DNA of 64,000 nucleotides from Desulfovibrio sp. 86 (GTDB lineage Bacteria; Desulfobacterota; Desulfovibrionia; Desulfovibrionales; Desulfovibrionaceae), in the NCBI RefSeq assembly GCF_902702915.1, contig NZ_LR738849.1:1612001-1676000 (forward strand). The letters run 5' to 3'. The notes under the pieces are model-generated. The model was not told the origin of the DNA. It did no database searches and saw only the letters and a program-made list of their open reading frames with translations. Position 1 is the stretch's first letter. Each line of letters begins with the position of its first letter. The position numbers and the translations under genes were made by a program. Below, piece after piece: positions 19,076 through 28,215 of this stretch.

Positions 19076-20038
19076 ATGAGCGGCAACAAGAAGGGATTGG
19101 GAAGAGGACTGGACGCGCTTTTCAGCGGATCAGAACCGCAACAGCAACAGCAGGAAACCGCAACCTCCACCCTGCCCCTCACGGCCCTGCAGCCCAATCC
19201 TGGTCAGCCCCGCAGGCATTTTGACGAGCAAGCACTGAACGAGCTGGCAGCCTCCATCAAGACTCAGGGGATAATCCAGCCCCTGCTTGTGCGTCCAGTG
19301 CCCGGCGGCGACACTTACCAGATCGTTGCGGGCGAGCGGCGCTGGCGGGCTGCGCAGATAGCCGGGCTTGCCCAGGTGCCCGTGTACATCCGGCAGCTGA
19401 GCGACAAGGAGGTAATGGCCGCCGCGCTTATTGAAAACCTCCAGCGCGAGGATCTCAACCCCATTGAAGAGGCCGAAGCCCTGCAAGCCTTGCGCGAGGC
19501 TCTCGACCTTACGCAGGAGGAGCTTGCCGCACGCCTTGGCAAAAGCCGCCCGGCTGTGGCCAATGCCTTGCGTCTGCTGCAACTGAGCTCCGCCGCAAGG
19601 GATGACCTTCAGGCTGGTCGCATAAGCGCGGGCCACGCCCGCTGCCTGCTGGGCATTGACGCACAGGACGCGGCAGAAGCATTGCGCCTGCGCATCCAGA
19701 GTCACAACCTGACGGTGCGCGAAGCTGAGGAGGCTGCCGCGTTCTGGCGGGGGCACTCCACCCTGCCCTGGCAGGAAGAGCAGCACCAGGAAAAACAGGG
19801 CCCCAAACCGGCCAATCAAAGAATTTCGCGCAAAAAAAGCCCCGCTTTCAAGACCTTGCAAAAAAGCCTCAGCACTGCTCTGGGTTGCCCCGCCAAAATC
19901 AGCGGTGACGAAAACGCCGGACGCATTGCCCTGAACTACAGCAGCAAGGAGGAGCTCGCCGTACTTCTTGAAAAATTTGGCCTTGCCCTTAATAACGAGC
20001 AAGCAAACGGACTGACAAACGAACAGGCAGCGGAATAA
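19076..20038 (+). CDS. parB: Chromosome-partitioning protein ParB (Spo0J)
   Basis: This is the CTP-dependent DNA clamp that loads at parS and spreads. The N-terminal ParA-stimulating peptide GLGRGLDALF (residues 7-16) is followed by PNPGQPRRHF. The CTP-binding GERRWRA is at 86-92, then LIENLQREDLNPIEEA and a helix-turn-helix (LTQEELAARLGKSRPAVANALRL). The C-terminal third is a charged linker and a dimerisation region. Length (320 residues) is normal. A Gln run is present at 22-26. It is separated from parA by 1.37 kb and a reverse-strand gene. A strong hairpin at 20219-20251 follows. Confidence 0.96.
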   Translation: MSGNKKGLGRGLDALFSGSEPQQQQQETATSTLPLTALQPNPGQPRRHFDEQALNELAASIKTQGIIQPLLVRPVPGGDTYQIVAGERRWRAAQIAGLAQVPVYIRQLSDKEVMAAALIENLQREDLNPIEEAEALQALREALDLTQEELAARLGKSRPAVANALRLLQLSSAARDDLQAGRISAGHARCLLGIDAQDAAEALRLRIQSHNLTVREAEEAAAFWRGHSTLPWQEEQHQEKQGPKPANQRISRKKSPAFKTLQKSLSTALGCPAKISGDENAGRIALNYSSKEELAVLLEKFGLALNNEQANGLTNEQAAE

Positions 20039-20218
20039 CACCACAGCCGGGATTAGATTCCGGGGCAAAGCGCAGCATTCCACGATAGCGCGTTTTGAGG
20101 ATGATTTGCCTGCGAAAACACAAGAATACACATCACCAGCCGTTTTCGCATGGGAACACGTACGGCCACAACGGGCATGAACGCCGCCGTCACGGGCAGC
20201 GAAGCAAAAACATACGGC

Positions 20219-20251
20219 AAGACGCCGGTTCGCAATGCGGACCGGCGTCTT
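20219..20251 (+). terminator. Intrinsic terminator after parB
   Basis: AAGACGCCGGT pairs with ACCGGCGTCTT and is followed by GTCTTT. It lies 180 bases after parB in the 20039-20499 gap. Otherwise the gap holds only the terminator-like repeat at 20398. Confidence 0.75.
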
Positions 20252-20397
20252 GTCTTTAGAATGGACATGAGAGCAATAACGCATCTCATTGGTAAACGGC
20301 TCTACCCTGCGAGAGACTGCACCGACACGAGGACGCTGGCTCCGCCCCCCGATATCAGATCAAAAAACGCCTTTGTATACAGCTCAGTGCAATAAAA

Positions 20398-20455
20398 GTT
20401 TTAGGGGTGGGGGCGTGGGGGCGGAGACCCTTTTACAAAAGGGTCCCTCCACCAC
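20398..20455 (-). terminator. Terminator-like repeat, copy 2
   Basis: Read on the minus strand this is the same hairpin as 12137-12200: GGGTCC/GGAGACCC arms around TTTTGTAAAAG, followed by CCCCCACGCCCCCACCCC and TAAAA. It lies 45 bases 3' of the minus-strand rsmB gene. Confidence 0.75.
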
Positions 20456-20499
20456 AAAACATTTCACCGTACCCCTGCGTAAGCGTGACGCGCCAAAAA

Positions 20500-22095
20500 T
20501 CAGCCTTTGTTGCGCAATACCGCGCCGTACATGCCTTCAAGCCAGCCATGCTCGTGGCTTGTCTGCCACTGCCGCACCAAGCGCAAATTATTGTGTGATT
20601 TCAGCACGCAGGCCACAGCCTGTTCGTTTTCTGCCGGGTTAAGCGTGCACGTTATGTAGGCAAGTTCCCTGCCCTGCTGCAAGTAATCCGCAAGCGTTCC
20701 GAGTATGGCGCGTTGCAGGCCTTCAAGTTCAGCAAGATGTTGCGGTTCACGTCTGCGGATGTCTGGCCTGCGTGCCAGAACTCCGAGGCCGGAACAGGGC
20801 GCATCCACAAGAATATGCCCCTGCCAGACGCGCACGGGCGGGCGGGCAGCATCAGCCAGACAGCAGACCGGTAGCGGCAGGTTCAAGGCAGCACATTGAC
20901 CGGACAGACCCTGCAGGCGTTGTACGGAACGGTCAGTGCACAAGCCCACAGGCACGCCCCACTCCATCAGGGCCATGCTCTTGCCGCCGTGCCCGGCGCA
21001 GGCGTCCCACACAGGTTCGCGCCATTTGTCCAGACCAAGCTCAAGCAGAGCCGTTTGCGATCCTGCGGATTGCCAGCTCAGAGCGCCAAGGGCTTGCCAG
21101 TGGCGCAGCTCATGCCCAAGAACAGCGCGGGGCATTTGCCCGGGTGCAAAGGCCAGACCCCAACGGCCTATCCTGACGGCAACAGCCTTGCCTGCAGCAA
21201 TATCCGATGCCGAAGGCGCACTGGGTTGAATCAACAATTCATTTGCATTTACAGGATGTTGCTGAAAAAAATGAGACTGCCCCAGAGCCATTTGCACCTG
21301 CAAAGCGCCGTCACCTGTGGCTTGAGGAGAACAAGGCTGCGGCGCATCAGGCAGGGACTGCCCGTGCGCGGCCAAAGGTTCTTCCCCAGCTGCCAGAGCC
21401 GCATACAATTGGTTAGCCTGGGGGTGGGCAGGATTAATCCGCAATGCGGAGTACGGCCGTTCAAAAGCTCGACGCATCAGCGCCAGCGCGGCTTGTTCCC
21501 CGTAGGCGTCCCGCCACAGAGTGCCTATCCATAATGGCACGGAATAAAAAACACATTGGCCGAAAAAGCCGTCACTGTCAGCGCCGTGCGCCAGCCTCTT
21601 TTTACCCCCGGGCTTTGTGTCATAAAAGGCAAGCTCAAGAGGGGCCTGCCCCATGCGCTGCAAGGAGCGCAATGCGCCGTTGGCGACGCGGGCCAGCCCC
21701 TGGCCAAAAAGGCGGCGCACCTGTTCCACAGCCTCATGAATAACCGCGTGCGCAGGAACCTTGTCCTGAAACAGCAAGCCATATACGGCAAGGGCCAGGA
21801 CAGTGAGCATGGCGGGCGGCAATCCCTGCGGTTTGGAAAGCACGAAGGACAAAATGAAACGCAGGCGGATTTCCGCGCGCAGGCAGCCGTACACAAGTTC
21901 CGTACAAAGCGCCTTGTCCTGACCGGACAAAGAGGCGCCTTCCTGACGAGCCACAGGCCCGTCAAGCACGGCCGCAAGGGCCTGCTGGGCGCTCATGCCC
22001 TGATCCACCAGCAGCAGAGCACGTAAGGCCGCGTTACGGCCATTGAGGGGCAAACCTCGCAACTGAAGCCCACCCGGCTTTGTCGCCTTGCTCAT
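20500..22095 (-). CDS. rsmB: 16S rRNA (cytosine967-C5)-methyltransferase RsmB
   Basis: This is an RsmB/NOP-family m5C methyltransferase acting on the small-subunit rRNA. An N-terminal NusB-like helical domain (about residues 15-160) is followed by the SAM-binding fold. The two catalytic Cys motifs are DAPCSGLG (about residue 430) and YITCTLNPAENE. At 531 residues it is about 100 longer than E. coli RsmB. The extra length is mostly in the linker (residues 165-300), and the DACAGHGGKS motif replaces the usual DxCAAPGGKT. A purine-rich GGGAGGGCAGGG precedes the ATG. It belongs to the def-fmt-DUF116-rsmB gene group. Confidence 0.88.
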   Translation of the reverse strand: MSKATKPGGLQLRGLPLNGRNAALRALLLVDQGMSAQQALAAVLDGPVARQEGASLSGQDKALCTELVYGCLRAEIRLRFILSFVLSKPQGLPPAMLTVLALAVYGLLFQDKVPAHAVIHEAVEQVRRLFGQGLARVANGALRSLQRMGQAPLELAFYDTKPGGKKRLAHGADSDGFFGQCVFYSVPLWIGTLWRDAYGEQAALALMRRAFERPYSALRINPAHPQANQLYAALAAGEEPLAAHGQSLPDAPQPCSPQATGDGALQVQMALGQSHFFQQHPVNANELLIQPSAPSASDIAAGKAVAVRIGRWGLAFAPGQMPRAVLGHELRHWQALGALSWQSAGSQTALLELGLDKWREPVWDACAGHGGKSMALMEWGVPVGLCTDRSVQRLQGLSGQCAALNLPLPVCCLADAARPPVRVWQGHILVDAPCSGLGVLARRPDIRRREPQHLAELEGLQRAILGTLADYLQQGRELAYITCTLNPAENEQAVACVLKSHNNLRLVRQWQTSHEHGWLEGMYGAVLRNKG

Positions 22096-22140
22096 GCCCT
22101 GCCCTCCCCGTCATTGTGTAGAGTTACGGCAACCATTTTA

Positions 22141-22290
22141 GGAAGCACTGAGTAAAGAGCTCCTGGAAACGCGCAGTCATTTCGTTTGGCACGGCGCGAT
22201 CTATTTTGGAAGCAGGAGTAAACTCTTCCGTCCTCGACTGTTTCCAAAAAAATGAAGCAAGTCCAACAAACGGAATAGATCAGCGTTTCC
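22141..22290 (-). repeat. MITE-like 150-bp repeat, copy 1
   Basis: It begins GGAAGCACTGAGTAAAGAGC and ends ATCAGCGTTTCC, giving imperfect terminal inverted repeats (GGAAGCACTGA / TCAGCGTTTCC). Copies 2 and 3 are at 33418 and 57894. On the minus strand it begins at the 3' end of the DUF116 gene and supplies its TGA stop codon (22280-22282) and last codons. The small minus-strand ORF inside it is a repeat translation. Confidence 0.88.
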
Positions 22291-23116
22291 ATAACAGCAG
22301 AGGTTGCGGGGTCAGGCTGTCACTAAGGCCAAGAAAAAGACGAATGACATCCTCAAGGGCGTCCATGGGCACAAGGGTGTCAAGACACGGCCCCTTGGGG
22401 CGGCTGTTGAGCACGCCAAAGACTGGCAGGGGATAGCTGTCCTGTATTCCTGAAGTAAGGTCGCGTTCACAGGCCACGGCAATGATGCAGTCGGGCCGGG
22501 TCTGCACCACAATACGCCGCGCTATGGTTCCGCCTGTGGCAATGGCGAATCTGATGCCGTACTTGTCCCGCAGATCGAGCAGATCCCCGACCGGGCATCC
22601 GCCGCAGCGAAGGCACAAGTCGGCATTATGAACCAGCCTGTGCGGACAGGCGGAGCGCTGCACGCAATGCGGCAAAAGCAGCAACAGCTTGTGCGGCTCG
22701 ACGGTCTTGCGGCGCGAAAGCACAAGTTCATTATTCACCTTGATAAAACTGCGCCGCACACTGCCCCTGTCAATGCCCACAAATTTGGCGAGCAACTCCA
22801 TAAGAGGAAAAAACAGACGTACGGTCACGTGGCGCACGCTGCCAGCACCGGGCAGCGCCTTGCCGGTATAGATGTGAAACACCAGCATGAGGCAGAGCCA
22901 CATGAGGGCGATTATACACACCAGCCCCACGATAATACTCAGCCGTTCAAGCCAGACCACTCCGTTCAGAGCGTCAGACCAGGGCAAGATAAGAAAAATG
23001 GCCAGGCCCAGACAAAGAACCACGCACGATGCCAGCATGAGTCCGATAAAGGTACGCTTGCGTGCGCCCCCATACTGATCGGGAGGAAGAGAAAAAGGAG
23101 ATTTACGCAGTTTCAT
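22280..23116 (-). CDS. DUF116-domain membrane protein
   Basis: DUF116 proteins have no established function. The start at 23116 (MKLRKSPF) is preferred over a TTG ten codons upstream. Two hydrophobic segments lie at about residues 25-45 and 58-85. The soluble part has a Cys-rich stretch (HCVQRSACPHR followed by DLCLRCGGCPVGDLLDL) that may bind metal or an Fe-S cluster, and ends with ATGGTIARRIV and AVACERDL, typical of DUF116. It lies between rsmB and fmt, a setting that hints at a translation or modification link. Its last codons and stop come from the MITE-like repeat at 22141-22290. Confidence 0.8.
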   Translation of the reverse strand: MKLRKSPFSLPPDQYGGARKRTFIGLMLASCVVLCLGLAIFLILPWSDALNGVVWLERLSIIVGLVCIIALMWLCLMLVFHIYTGKALPGAGSVRHVTVRLFFPLMELLAKFVGIDRGSVRRSFIKVNNELVLSRRKTVEPHKLLLLLPHCVQRSACPHRLVHNADLCLRCGGCPVGDLLDLRDKYGIRFAIATGGTIARRIVVQTRPDCIIAVACERDLTSGIQDSYPLPVFGVLNSRPKGPCLDTLVPMDALEDVIRLFLGLSDSLTPQPLLLWKR

Positions 23117-23395
23117 GAAGCCCCATGAGGTCAGGCCCAACGGCAAGAATGAAAAAATATCCTGATATTAAGCAAAAAAAGACGTATGCCGGATTTTACG
23201 CCTCAGGCGACTTGTGCGCAACAAAGGAACCTGCCCCATGTCATGATGCAAAAAAGAAAAAAAACAGGCCCAAAACGGCCGCCCGCAAGGCTGTCAGCAC
23301 AGGCCATCGTGTACCGACAGCGATTCAACCCTTCACGCGCCAAAACTTCTGCCCCAACAACATATTGTGTCCGCAACCGGGGCACTCCGACGGCG

Positions 23396-23450
23396 AAAAC
23401 AAGAAAGAGGGACCCTTGTAAAAAGTATCCCTCCCCTCAAAATTTCAGGC
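23396..23450 (-). terminator. Terminator-like repeat, copy 3 (degenerate)
   Basis: AGGGACCCTTGTAAAAAGTATCCCTCCCC keeps the outline of the 12137 hairpin but with mismatches in the stem. It lies directly 3' of fmt on the minus strand. The rest of 23117-23395 is A-rich and shows no gene. Confidence 0.55.
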
Positions 23451-23459
23451 AAGTCCGTC

Positions 23460-24473
23460 TTAGGCCGGCTCTTCCGGTTGTCGGGCCTGGCCGCAGAATC
23501 CTTCCGGCAGGTTCTTGAGACCGCCGTTGAGCAGATCGCGCACGGGCATGTCCTTGCGGCCTTCGGGCCGAACCATGCCAAGCATATACCAGCGATCGGC
23601 GCAGGCTACGCCAAGCCCCCGGCTGTCGTGCCGCAAGGTGCCGGGCTTGTCACCCGTTGTGGCCTCGCCCACTGTTCCAGGTGAAACAATCAACGGCAGA
23701 ATCTGGGCTGCAAAATCATCGGCCGCATCAAGATGCAGTACGGTGCGCGCGCCAGGTTTGGGCGTAACACCGCGAATCTGCGCATGCACCTGCGCCGCCG
23801 TGCGCGTCCAGTCCACAAAACCGTCAGACTTGCCAAGCTTGGCGGCGTGAGTGGCAAGGCTTTCATCCTGCTCCACAGCCACGGCCCTGCCCTCGAGCAT
23901 GTCATCCAGCACCTTTATGAGCAGGTCAGCGCCCATTTCGGCCAGGGCGTCGTGCAAGGTGCCGGAGGTATGCTCGCCGATGAGCGTATCGCTCATGGCG
24001 TAAACAGGGCCCGCATCAAGCCTGCTGCCAATGCGCATGATGGAGATGCCCGCGCGCGATTCCGGCAGCCAGCCTTCCATAACCGCCCGCTGGATGGGCG
24101 CAGCCCCGCGCAGCCTAGGCAGCACGGAGGCATGCACGTTGACCGGCGCAAGCCGGGGCATGTCCAGCACGGCGTCAGGAAGAATCAGGCCGTAAGCGGC
24201 CACAGCCAGCACATCGGGCCTGAGGGCCGCAAGCTCGGCCTGCGCTTCAGCGCCCTTGAGGCTGGCTGGCTGGTACACGGGTATGCCCAGTTCCAGCGCA
24301 AGTTTTTTTACGGCCGACATGGCAAGCTTGTGGCCGCGCCCTGCCGGACGGTCGGGCTGCGTGTACACAGCCACAATATGGGCGCGCGGCCAGGCCGCCA
24401 GCTTTTTAAGGCTGGCGGCCGCAAAGTCCGGCGTGCCCATGAAGACTATTCGACAGTCTTTTTCTTGAGCCAT
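23460..24473 (-). CDS. fmt: Methionyl-tRNA formyltransferase
   Basis: This enzyme formylates Met-tRNA(fMet) using 10-formyl-THF before initiation. The N-terminal Rossmann domain starts IVFMGTPDFAAASL. The catalytic core shows PVNVHASVLPRLRGAAPIQRA (Asn-x-His plus the SxLP-RG loop) and the Asp in SRLDAGPVY. A C-terminal tRNA-binding domain follows from about residue 210. Length (337 residues) is slightly above average. Its start lies inside the 3' end of def (28-base overlap), so the pair is translationally coupled. Inside it, at 23673-23688, lies a parS-like sequence. Confidence 0.95.
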   Translation of the reverse strand: MAQEKDCRIVFMGTPDFAAASLKKLAAWPRAHIVAVYTQPDRPAGRGHKLAMSAVKKLALELGIPVYQPASLKGAEAQAELAALRPDVLAVAAYGLILPDAVLDMPRLAPVNVHASVLPRLRGAAPIQRAVMEGWLPESRAGISIMRIGSRLDAGPVYAMSDTLIGEHTSGTLHDALAEMGADLLIKVLDDMLEGRAVAVEQDESLATHAAKLGKSDGFVDWTRTAAQVHAQIRGVTPKPGARTVLHLDAADDFAAQILPLIVSPGTVGEATTGDKPGTLRHDSRGLGVACADRWYMLGMVRPEGRKDMPVRDLLNGGLKNLPEGFCGQARQPEEPA

Positions 24474-24964
24474 TTTTTTACCTTGCTGTCATACAGACTG
24501 CGCCGCAGGCGGCTGATCCTGTCAATGAACAGGACGCCGTCCAGATGGTCATACTCGTGCTGGATGACAATAGCTGGAAACTCCTCAAGATCTTCCTCAA
24601 TGGCATTGCCGTCCAGATCCCGGGCGCTCAGATGCACCTTGCTCATGCGCTTCACGTCTGCGCGGTAGTTCATGGGCACGGAAAGGCAGCCCTCCTGCTC
24701 GCTCACCACTTCCTCGCCAGAAAGCGTGAGCACGGGATTGATGAGCACCCTGGGGTTTTTCTCATCCTTCTGCACGGAAGGGTCCATGACAAGCATGCGA
24801 ATATTGCGGCCCACCTGCGGGGCGGCAAGGCCCACGCCGGGCGCTTCATACATGGTTTCGAGCATATCTGCGGCAAGCTGACGGATTTCGTCCGTCACTT
24901 CGCCCACAGGCTCGCACACCTCTTTGAGGCGCGGGTCAGGATAGGTTACAATATCAAGAATCAT
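24446..24964 (-). CDS. def: Peptide deformylase
   Basis: This metallo-enzyme removes the N-formyl group from new proteins. The three family motifs are present: GVGLAAPQVG (about residues 43-52), EGCLSVP with the metal-ligand Cys, and QHEYDHLDG with both His ligands and the catalytic Glu. Length is 172 residues. It overlaps fmt by 28 bases and is the first gene of the group. A G/C hairpin lies between it and aspS (24977-25001). Confidence 0.97.
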   Translation of the reverse strand: MILDIVTYPDPRLKEVCEPVGEVTDEIRQLAADMLETMYEAPGVGLAAPQVGRNIRMLVMDPSVQKDEKNPRVLINPVLTLSGEEVVSEQEGCLSVPMNYRADVKRMSKVHLSARDLDGNAIEEDLEEFPAIVIQHEYDHLDGVLFIDRISRLRRSLYDSKVKKWLKKKTVE

Positions 24965-25009
24965 ATATATTCCTTGAGCCCCGGCGGGGGGAGCCGGGGC
25001 TGGCGTTCG

Positions 25010-26902
25010 TTATTCCGCCTTTGCCTCTTGGCCCGGCTTGTCGGTCTTGGGCTTGTCGCCCGGCTGTTCGCGCAGGCGCAGGCCCAGTTCACGCAGCTGC
25101 TTGGCAGCCACGGGCGCGGGCGCGTCCGTCATGAGGCAGGTAGCTTTTTGCGTTTTGGGGAAGGCGATAACGTCGCGGATGCTGCTTGCGCCTGCCAACA
25201 ACATGATAAGACGGTCAAGGCCGAAGGCAAGGCCGCCGTGCGGCGGAGCGCCCTGCTCCAGCGCCTGGATGAGGAAGCCGAACTGGCTTTCGGCCTGTTC
25301 GGGCGTAAAGCCAAGGGCTTCAAACATGCGGCGCTGCACCTCACCCGAATGGATACGGATGGAGCCGCCACCCACTTCACTGCCGTTGAGCACCATATCA
25401 TAGGCGCGAGCGCGAGCCCTGGCCGGATCGGCGGTCATGAGTTCCATATGACCGGGAGCCGGAGCCGTGAAGGGATGATGGCAGGCAACATAGCGCTTTT
25501 CTTCATCATTGTATTCAAACAGGGGAAAGTCCGTAACCCAGAGGAAGTTGAAGCTGTCCTCGGGAATGAGCTTGAGGTGCTGGGCCAGGTGCACGCGCAA
25601 ATTGCCCAGCGCCGCGTTGACCATGCCCGGCTCGCCCGCCTGGAAGAACACAATGTCGCCCACCTTGAGGTCAAGAGCTTCGGCAATGCCCTTGCGCTCC
25701 TCGTCGGAAAGGAACTTGGCGATGGGGGACTGCCACTCGTCGGCCTTGATCTTGATCCAGGCCAGACCCTGCGCGCCGTAGATTTTGACAAACTCGGTAA
25801 AAGCGTCGATTTCCTTGCGGGTCATCCCTTCGCCGCCGGGAACCCTCATGCCCTTGACCAGGGGCGCGGTGGCAAAAAGCTTGAAGCCGGAACCGCGCAC
25901 AATGTCGGTAATGTTCACAAGTTCAAGGCCAAAGCGGGTGTCGGGCTTGTCCACGCCGTAGCGGGCCATGGCCTCGTCCCAGGGCATGCGCGGGAAAGGC
26001 AGCGCAATGTCCTTGCCCATGACGTCCTTGAACACACGGGCCATAAGGCCTTCAGCCATGCCCATGACCGTTTCCTCGTCCGCGAAGCTCATTTCGATGT
26101 CCACCTGGGTGAACTCGGGCTGGCGGTCGGCGCGCAGGTCTTCGTCGCGGAAGCAGCGCACGATCTGGAAGTAACGATCCATGCCGGCCACCATGAGCAG
26201 CTGCTTGAACAGCTGGGGCGACTGCGGCAGGGCGTAGAATTCCCCGGCGTTCAGGCGGCTGGGTACCAGAAAGTCACGCGCCCCCTCGGGCGTGGACTTG
26301 GTGAGGATGGGGGTTTCCACCTCCACAAAGCTGTTGTCGTCCAGATAGCGGCGCACGCACTGGGCCACCTTGTGGCGCAAGCGCAGATTGGCCTGCATGC
26401 GCGGGCGGCGCAGGTCAAGATAGCGCCAGGTCAGGCGCAGGTTTTCACCGGCGTCGCAGCGGTCTTCAATGGCGAAGGGCGGCGTTTTGGAGGTATTGAG
26501 CAGCTTCCATTCGGTGGCCACCACTTCGATCTGACCCGTCACCATATTGGGATTGATCATGCCCTCTGGGCGCGGACGCACCCTGCCCTTGATGGCGAGC
26601 ACGTATTCCGAGCGCAGGATGTGCGCGTTTTCGTGCGCCTTGGGGGCCGCGTCAGGGCTGAACACCACCTGAGTAAGGCCCATGCGGTCACGCAGATCCA
26701 CAAAGATAAGGCCGCCATGGTCGCGCCGGTACTGTACCCAACCCATGATGCAGACATCCTGCCCGTCATTGGCAAGAGTCAGTTCACCGCAATTGTGAGT
26801 GCGATGCCACTGGCCAAGGTCGGCAATGTACTTCTGATGCTCCTGCTGCACGTCCTGGCCCTGCGCGGGCGTCTGTTCCGCCATCTGGCTTTCTTGAGTC
26901 AT
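25010..26902 (-). CDS. aspS: Aspartyl-tRNA synthetase
   Basis: This is a class II synthetase that charges tRNA(Asp), perhaps also tRNA(Asn) if the organism uses the amidotransferase route. The N-terminal anticodon-binding OB fold contains [19 protein letters not shown]. The class II motif 2 is seen as [14 protein letters not shown], and motif 3 as [10 protein letters not shown] bacterial GAD insert lies between motifs 2 and 3. The 630-residue length is longer than the usual 590, mostly from an N-terminal Gln-rich leader and a Lys/Pro C-terminal tail. Two ATG codons (26902 and six codons later) are possible starts. It follows hisS by one base. Confidence 0.96.
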   Translation of the reverse strand: MTQESQMAEQTPAQGQDVQQEHQKYIADLGQWHRTHNCGELTLANDGQDVCIMGWVQYRRDHGGLIFVDLRDRMGLTQVVFSPDAAPKAHENAHILRSEYVLAIKGRVRPRPEGMINPNMVTGQIEVVATEWKLLNTSKTPPFAIEDRCDAGENLRLTWRYLDLRRPRMQANLRLRHKVAQCVRRYLDDNSFVEVETPILTKSTPEGARDFLVPSRLNAGEFYALPQSPQLFKQLLMVAGMDRYFQIVRCFRDEDLRADRQPEFTQVDIEMSFADEETVMGMAEGLMARVFKDVMGKDIALPFPRMPWDEAMARYGVDKPDTRFGLELVNITDIVRGSGFKLFATAPLVKGMRVPGGEGMTRKEIDAFTEFVKIYGAQGLAWIKIKADEWQSPIAKFLSDEERKGIAEALDLKVGDIVFFQAGEPGMVNAALGNLRVHLAQHLKLIPEDSFNFLWVTDFPLFEYNDEEKRYVACHHPFTAPAPGHMELMTADPARARARAYDMVLNGSEVGGGSIRIHSGEVQRRMFEALGFTPEQAESQFGFLIQALEQGAPPHGGLAFGLDRLIMLLAGASSIRDVIAFPKTQKATCLMTDAPAPVAAKQLRELGLRLREQPGDKPKTDKPGQEAKAE

Positions 26903-26903
26903 G

Positions 26904-28154
26904 TTAGTTGGTTCCCGTTTGCAAAAAGTGTAGTGCTTCAGACTGCGGAACGGCTGACTGCTCTCCGCTTTCCAGATTTTTTATGACCACTGTGTTCTGG
27001 GCCGCTTCATCCGGCCCCATGATAAGGCAGTAGCGCGCGCCGGACTTGCCAGCCTGGCGCATGAGGCTTTTAAAGCCGCCTTCGCTGAAATTCATTTCGC
27101 CCCTGAGACCAGCCCCACGCAGATTCTGGGCCAGGGCATAGCCCTGGGTTCTGCTTAGGGCGTCCATGGCCACAAGGTAGAAGTCCGCAGGACGCGCCGC
27201 GCCAGCGCCCATCATGAGAGCAAGACGTTCCATGCCCGCGGCAAAGCCCACGCCAGGGGCGTCAGGCCCGCCAAGGCTCTTCACCAGGCCGTCATAACGG
27301 CCGCCGCCCGCAACGGCAGCCTGCGCGCCGATGCTGCCGCTTACCACCTCAAAGGTGGTACGGCAATAGTAGTCCAGCCCGCGCACCAGCCTGTGATCAA
27401 GCTCGTAGGCCAGGTTTTCCGCGCCGAGCAGATCCAGCACCGTGTCAAAATGGGCGCGGCAATCCGGGCAGTTGTAGTCCAGCAGCCTGGGCGCGGCGTC
27501 AGTGATGGCGCGGCAGCCGGGCTGCTTGCAGTCCAGGACGCGCAGGGGGTTGGTGTTGACCCTGCGGGCGCAGTCCGGGCAAAGGGCGGCGCTGTCCACG
27601 GTTTGCAGATAGGCCAGCAGGGCCTCCTTGAACTTGGGGCGGCACTGGGCGCAGCCGAGGGAATTGACCTTGAGGGTCAGATCCGTGAGACCCAGAGCGT
27701 CCAGAAAACGCAGCAGCATGCTGATGAGGTCGGCGTCGGCATAGGGGCTGTGCGAACCAAGGCATTCGCAGTTGATCTGGTGGAACTGCCGCATGCGCCC
27801 TTTTTGCGGGCGCTCGTACCGGAACATGGGCCCGGTGGTGAAGAGGCGGCTTACCGGTTCCCTGTTGGCGAGGCCGCTTTCGATATAGGCGCGCATGACG
27901 CCCGCCGTGGCCTCGGGGCGCAGGGTCAGCGACCTGCCCTTGCGGTCGGGAAAGGTATACATCTCTTTTTGCACCACATCGGTTTCTTCACCAATGGAGC
28001 GCTGAAAAAGCTCGGTAAATTCCACAATGGGCGTGCGCAGTTCCACAAAGCCGTACCGGCTGAAAACATCCCGTGCGGTATTTTCCATACGGGTGAATAT
28101 TTCGCTGTCCGGCGGAAACATGTCCGCGAAACCCTTGATGCGTGCAATGCTCAT
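26904..28154 (-). CDS. hisS: Histidyl-tRNA synthetase
   Basis: This class II synthetase charges tRNA(His). Visible are [14 protein letters not shown], motif 2 [17 protein letters not shown], the His-binding LVRGLDYY and motif 3 in [10 protein letters not shown]. Between them lie four Cys pairs (CAQC, CPDC, CKQPGC, CPDC) in an insertion that may bind zinc. Length is 416 residues. GAGGAAG upstream decides the ATG at 28154; the open frame upstream to 28268 overlaps purF and is not conserved in character. It forms a unit with purF upstream and aspS downstream. Confidence 0.96.
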   Translation of the reverse strand: MSIARIKGFADMFPPDSEIFTRMENTARDVFSRYGFVELRTPIVEFTELFQRSIGEETDVVQKEMYTFPDRKGRSLTLRPEATAGVMRAYIESGLANREPVSRLFTTGPMFRYERPQKGRMRQFHQINCECLGSHSPYADADLISMLLRFLDALGLTDLTLKVNSLGCAQCRPKFKEALLAYLQTVDSAALCPDCARRVNTNPLRVLDCKQPGCRAITDAAPRLLDYNCPDCRAHFDTVLDLLGAENLAYELDHRLVRGLDYYCRTTFEVVSGSIGAQAAVAGGGRYDGLVKSLGGPDAPGVGFAAGMERLALMMGAGAARPADFYLVAMDALSRTQGYALAQNLRGAGLRGEMNFSEGGFKSLMRQAGKSGARYCLIMGPDEAAQNTVVIKNLESGEQSAVPQSEALHFLQTGTN

Positions 28155-28215
28155 GTCTTCCTCAAATGTGCCCGGCGTCGGGCGCGTATTCGGCCTCCTG
28201 GCCAGGGGCCAGAAA

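Noticed and set aside
22092..22292. 66-codon minus-strand ORF (METLIYSVCW...) with a counterpart at 33399-33581
   Set aside because: Both lie wholly inside the MITE-like repeat. The frame shifts between copies, so a conserved protein is unlikely, though it stays open.
24274..26986. Long open frame (813 codons) on the plus strand opposite aspS and def
   Set aside because: It is the antisense shadow of real synthetase and deformylase genes in GC-rich sequence; it shows no family motifs.
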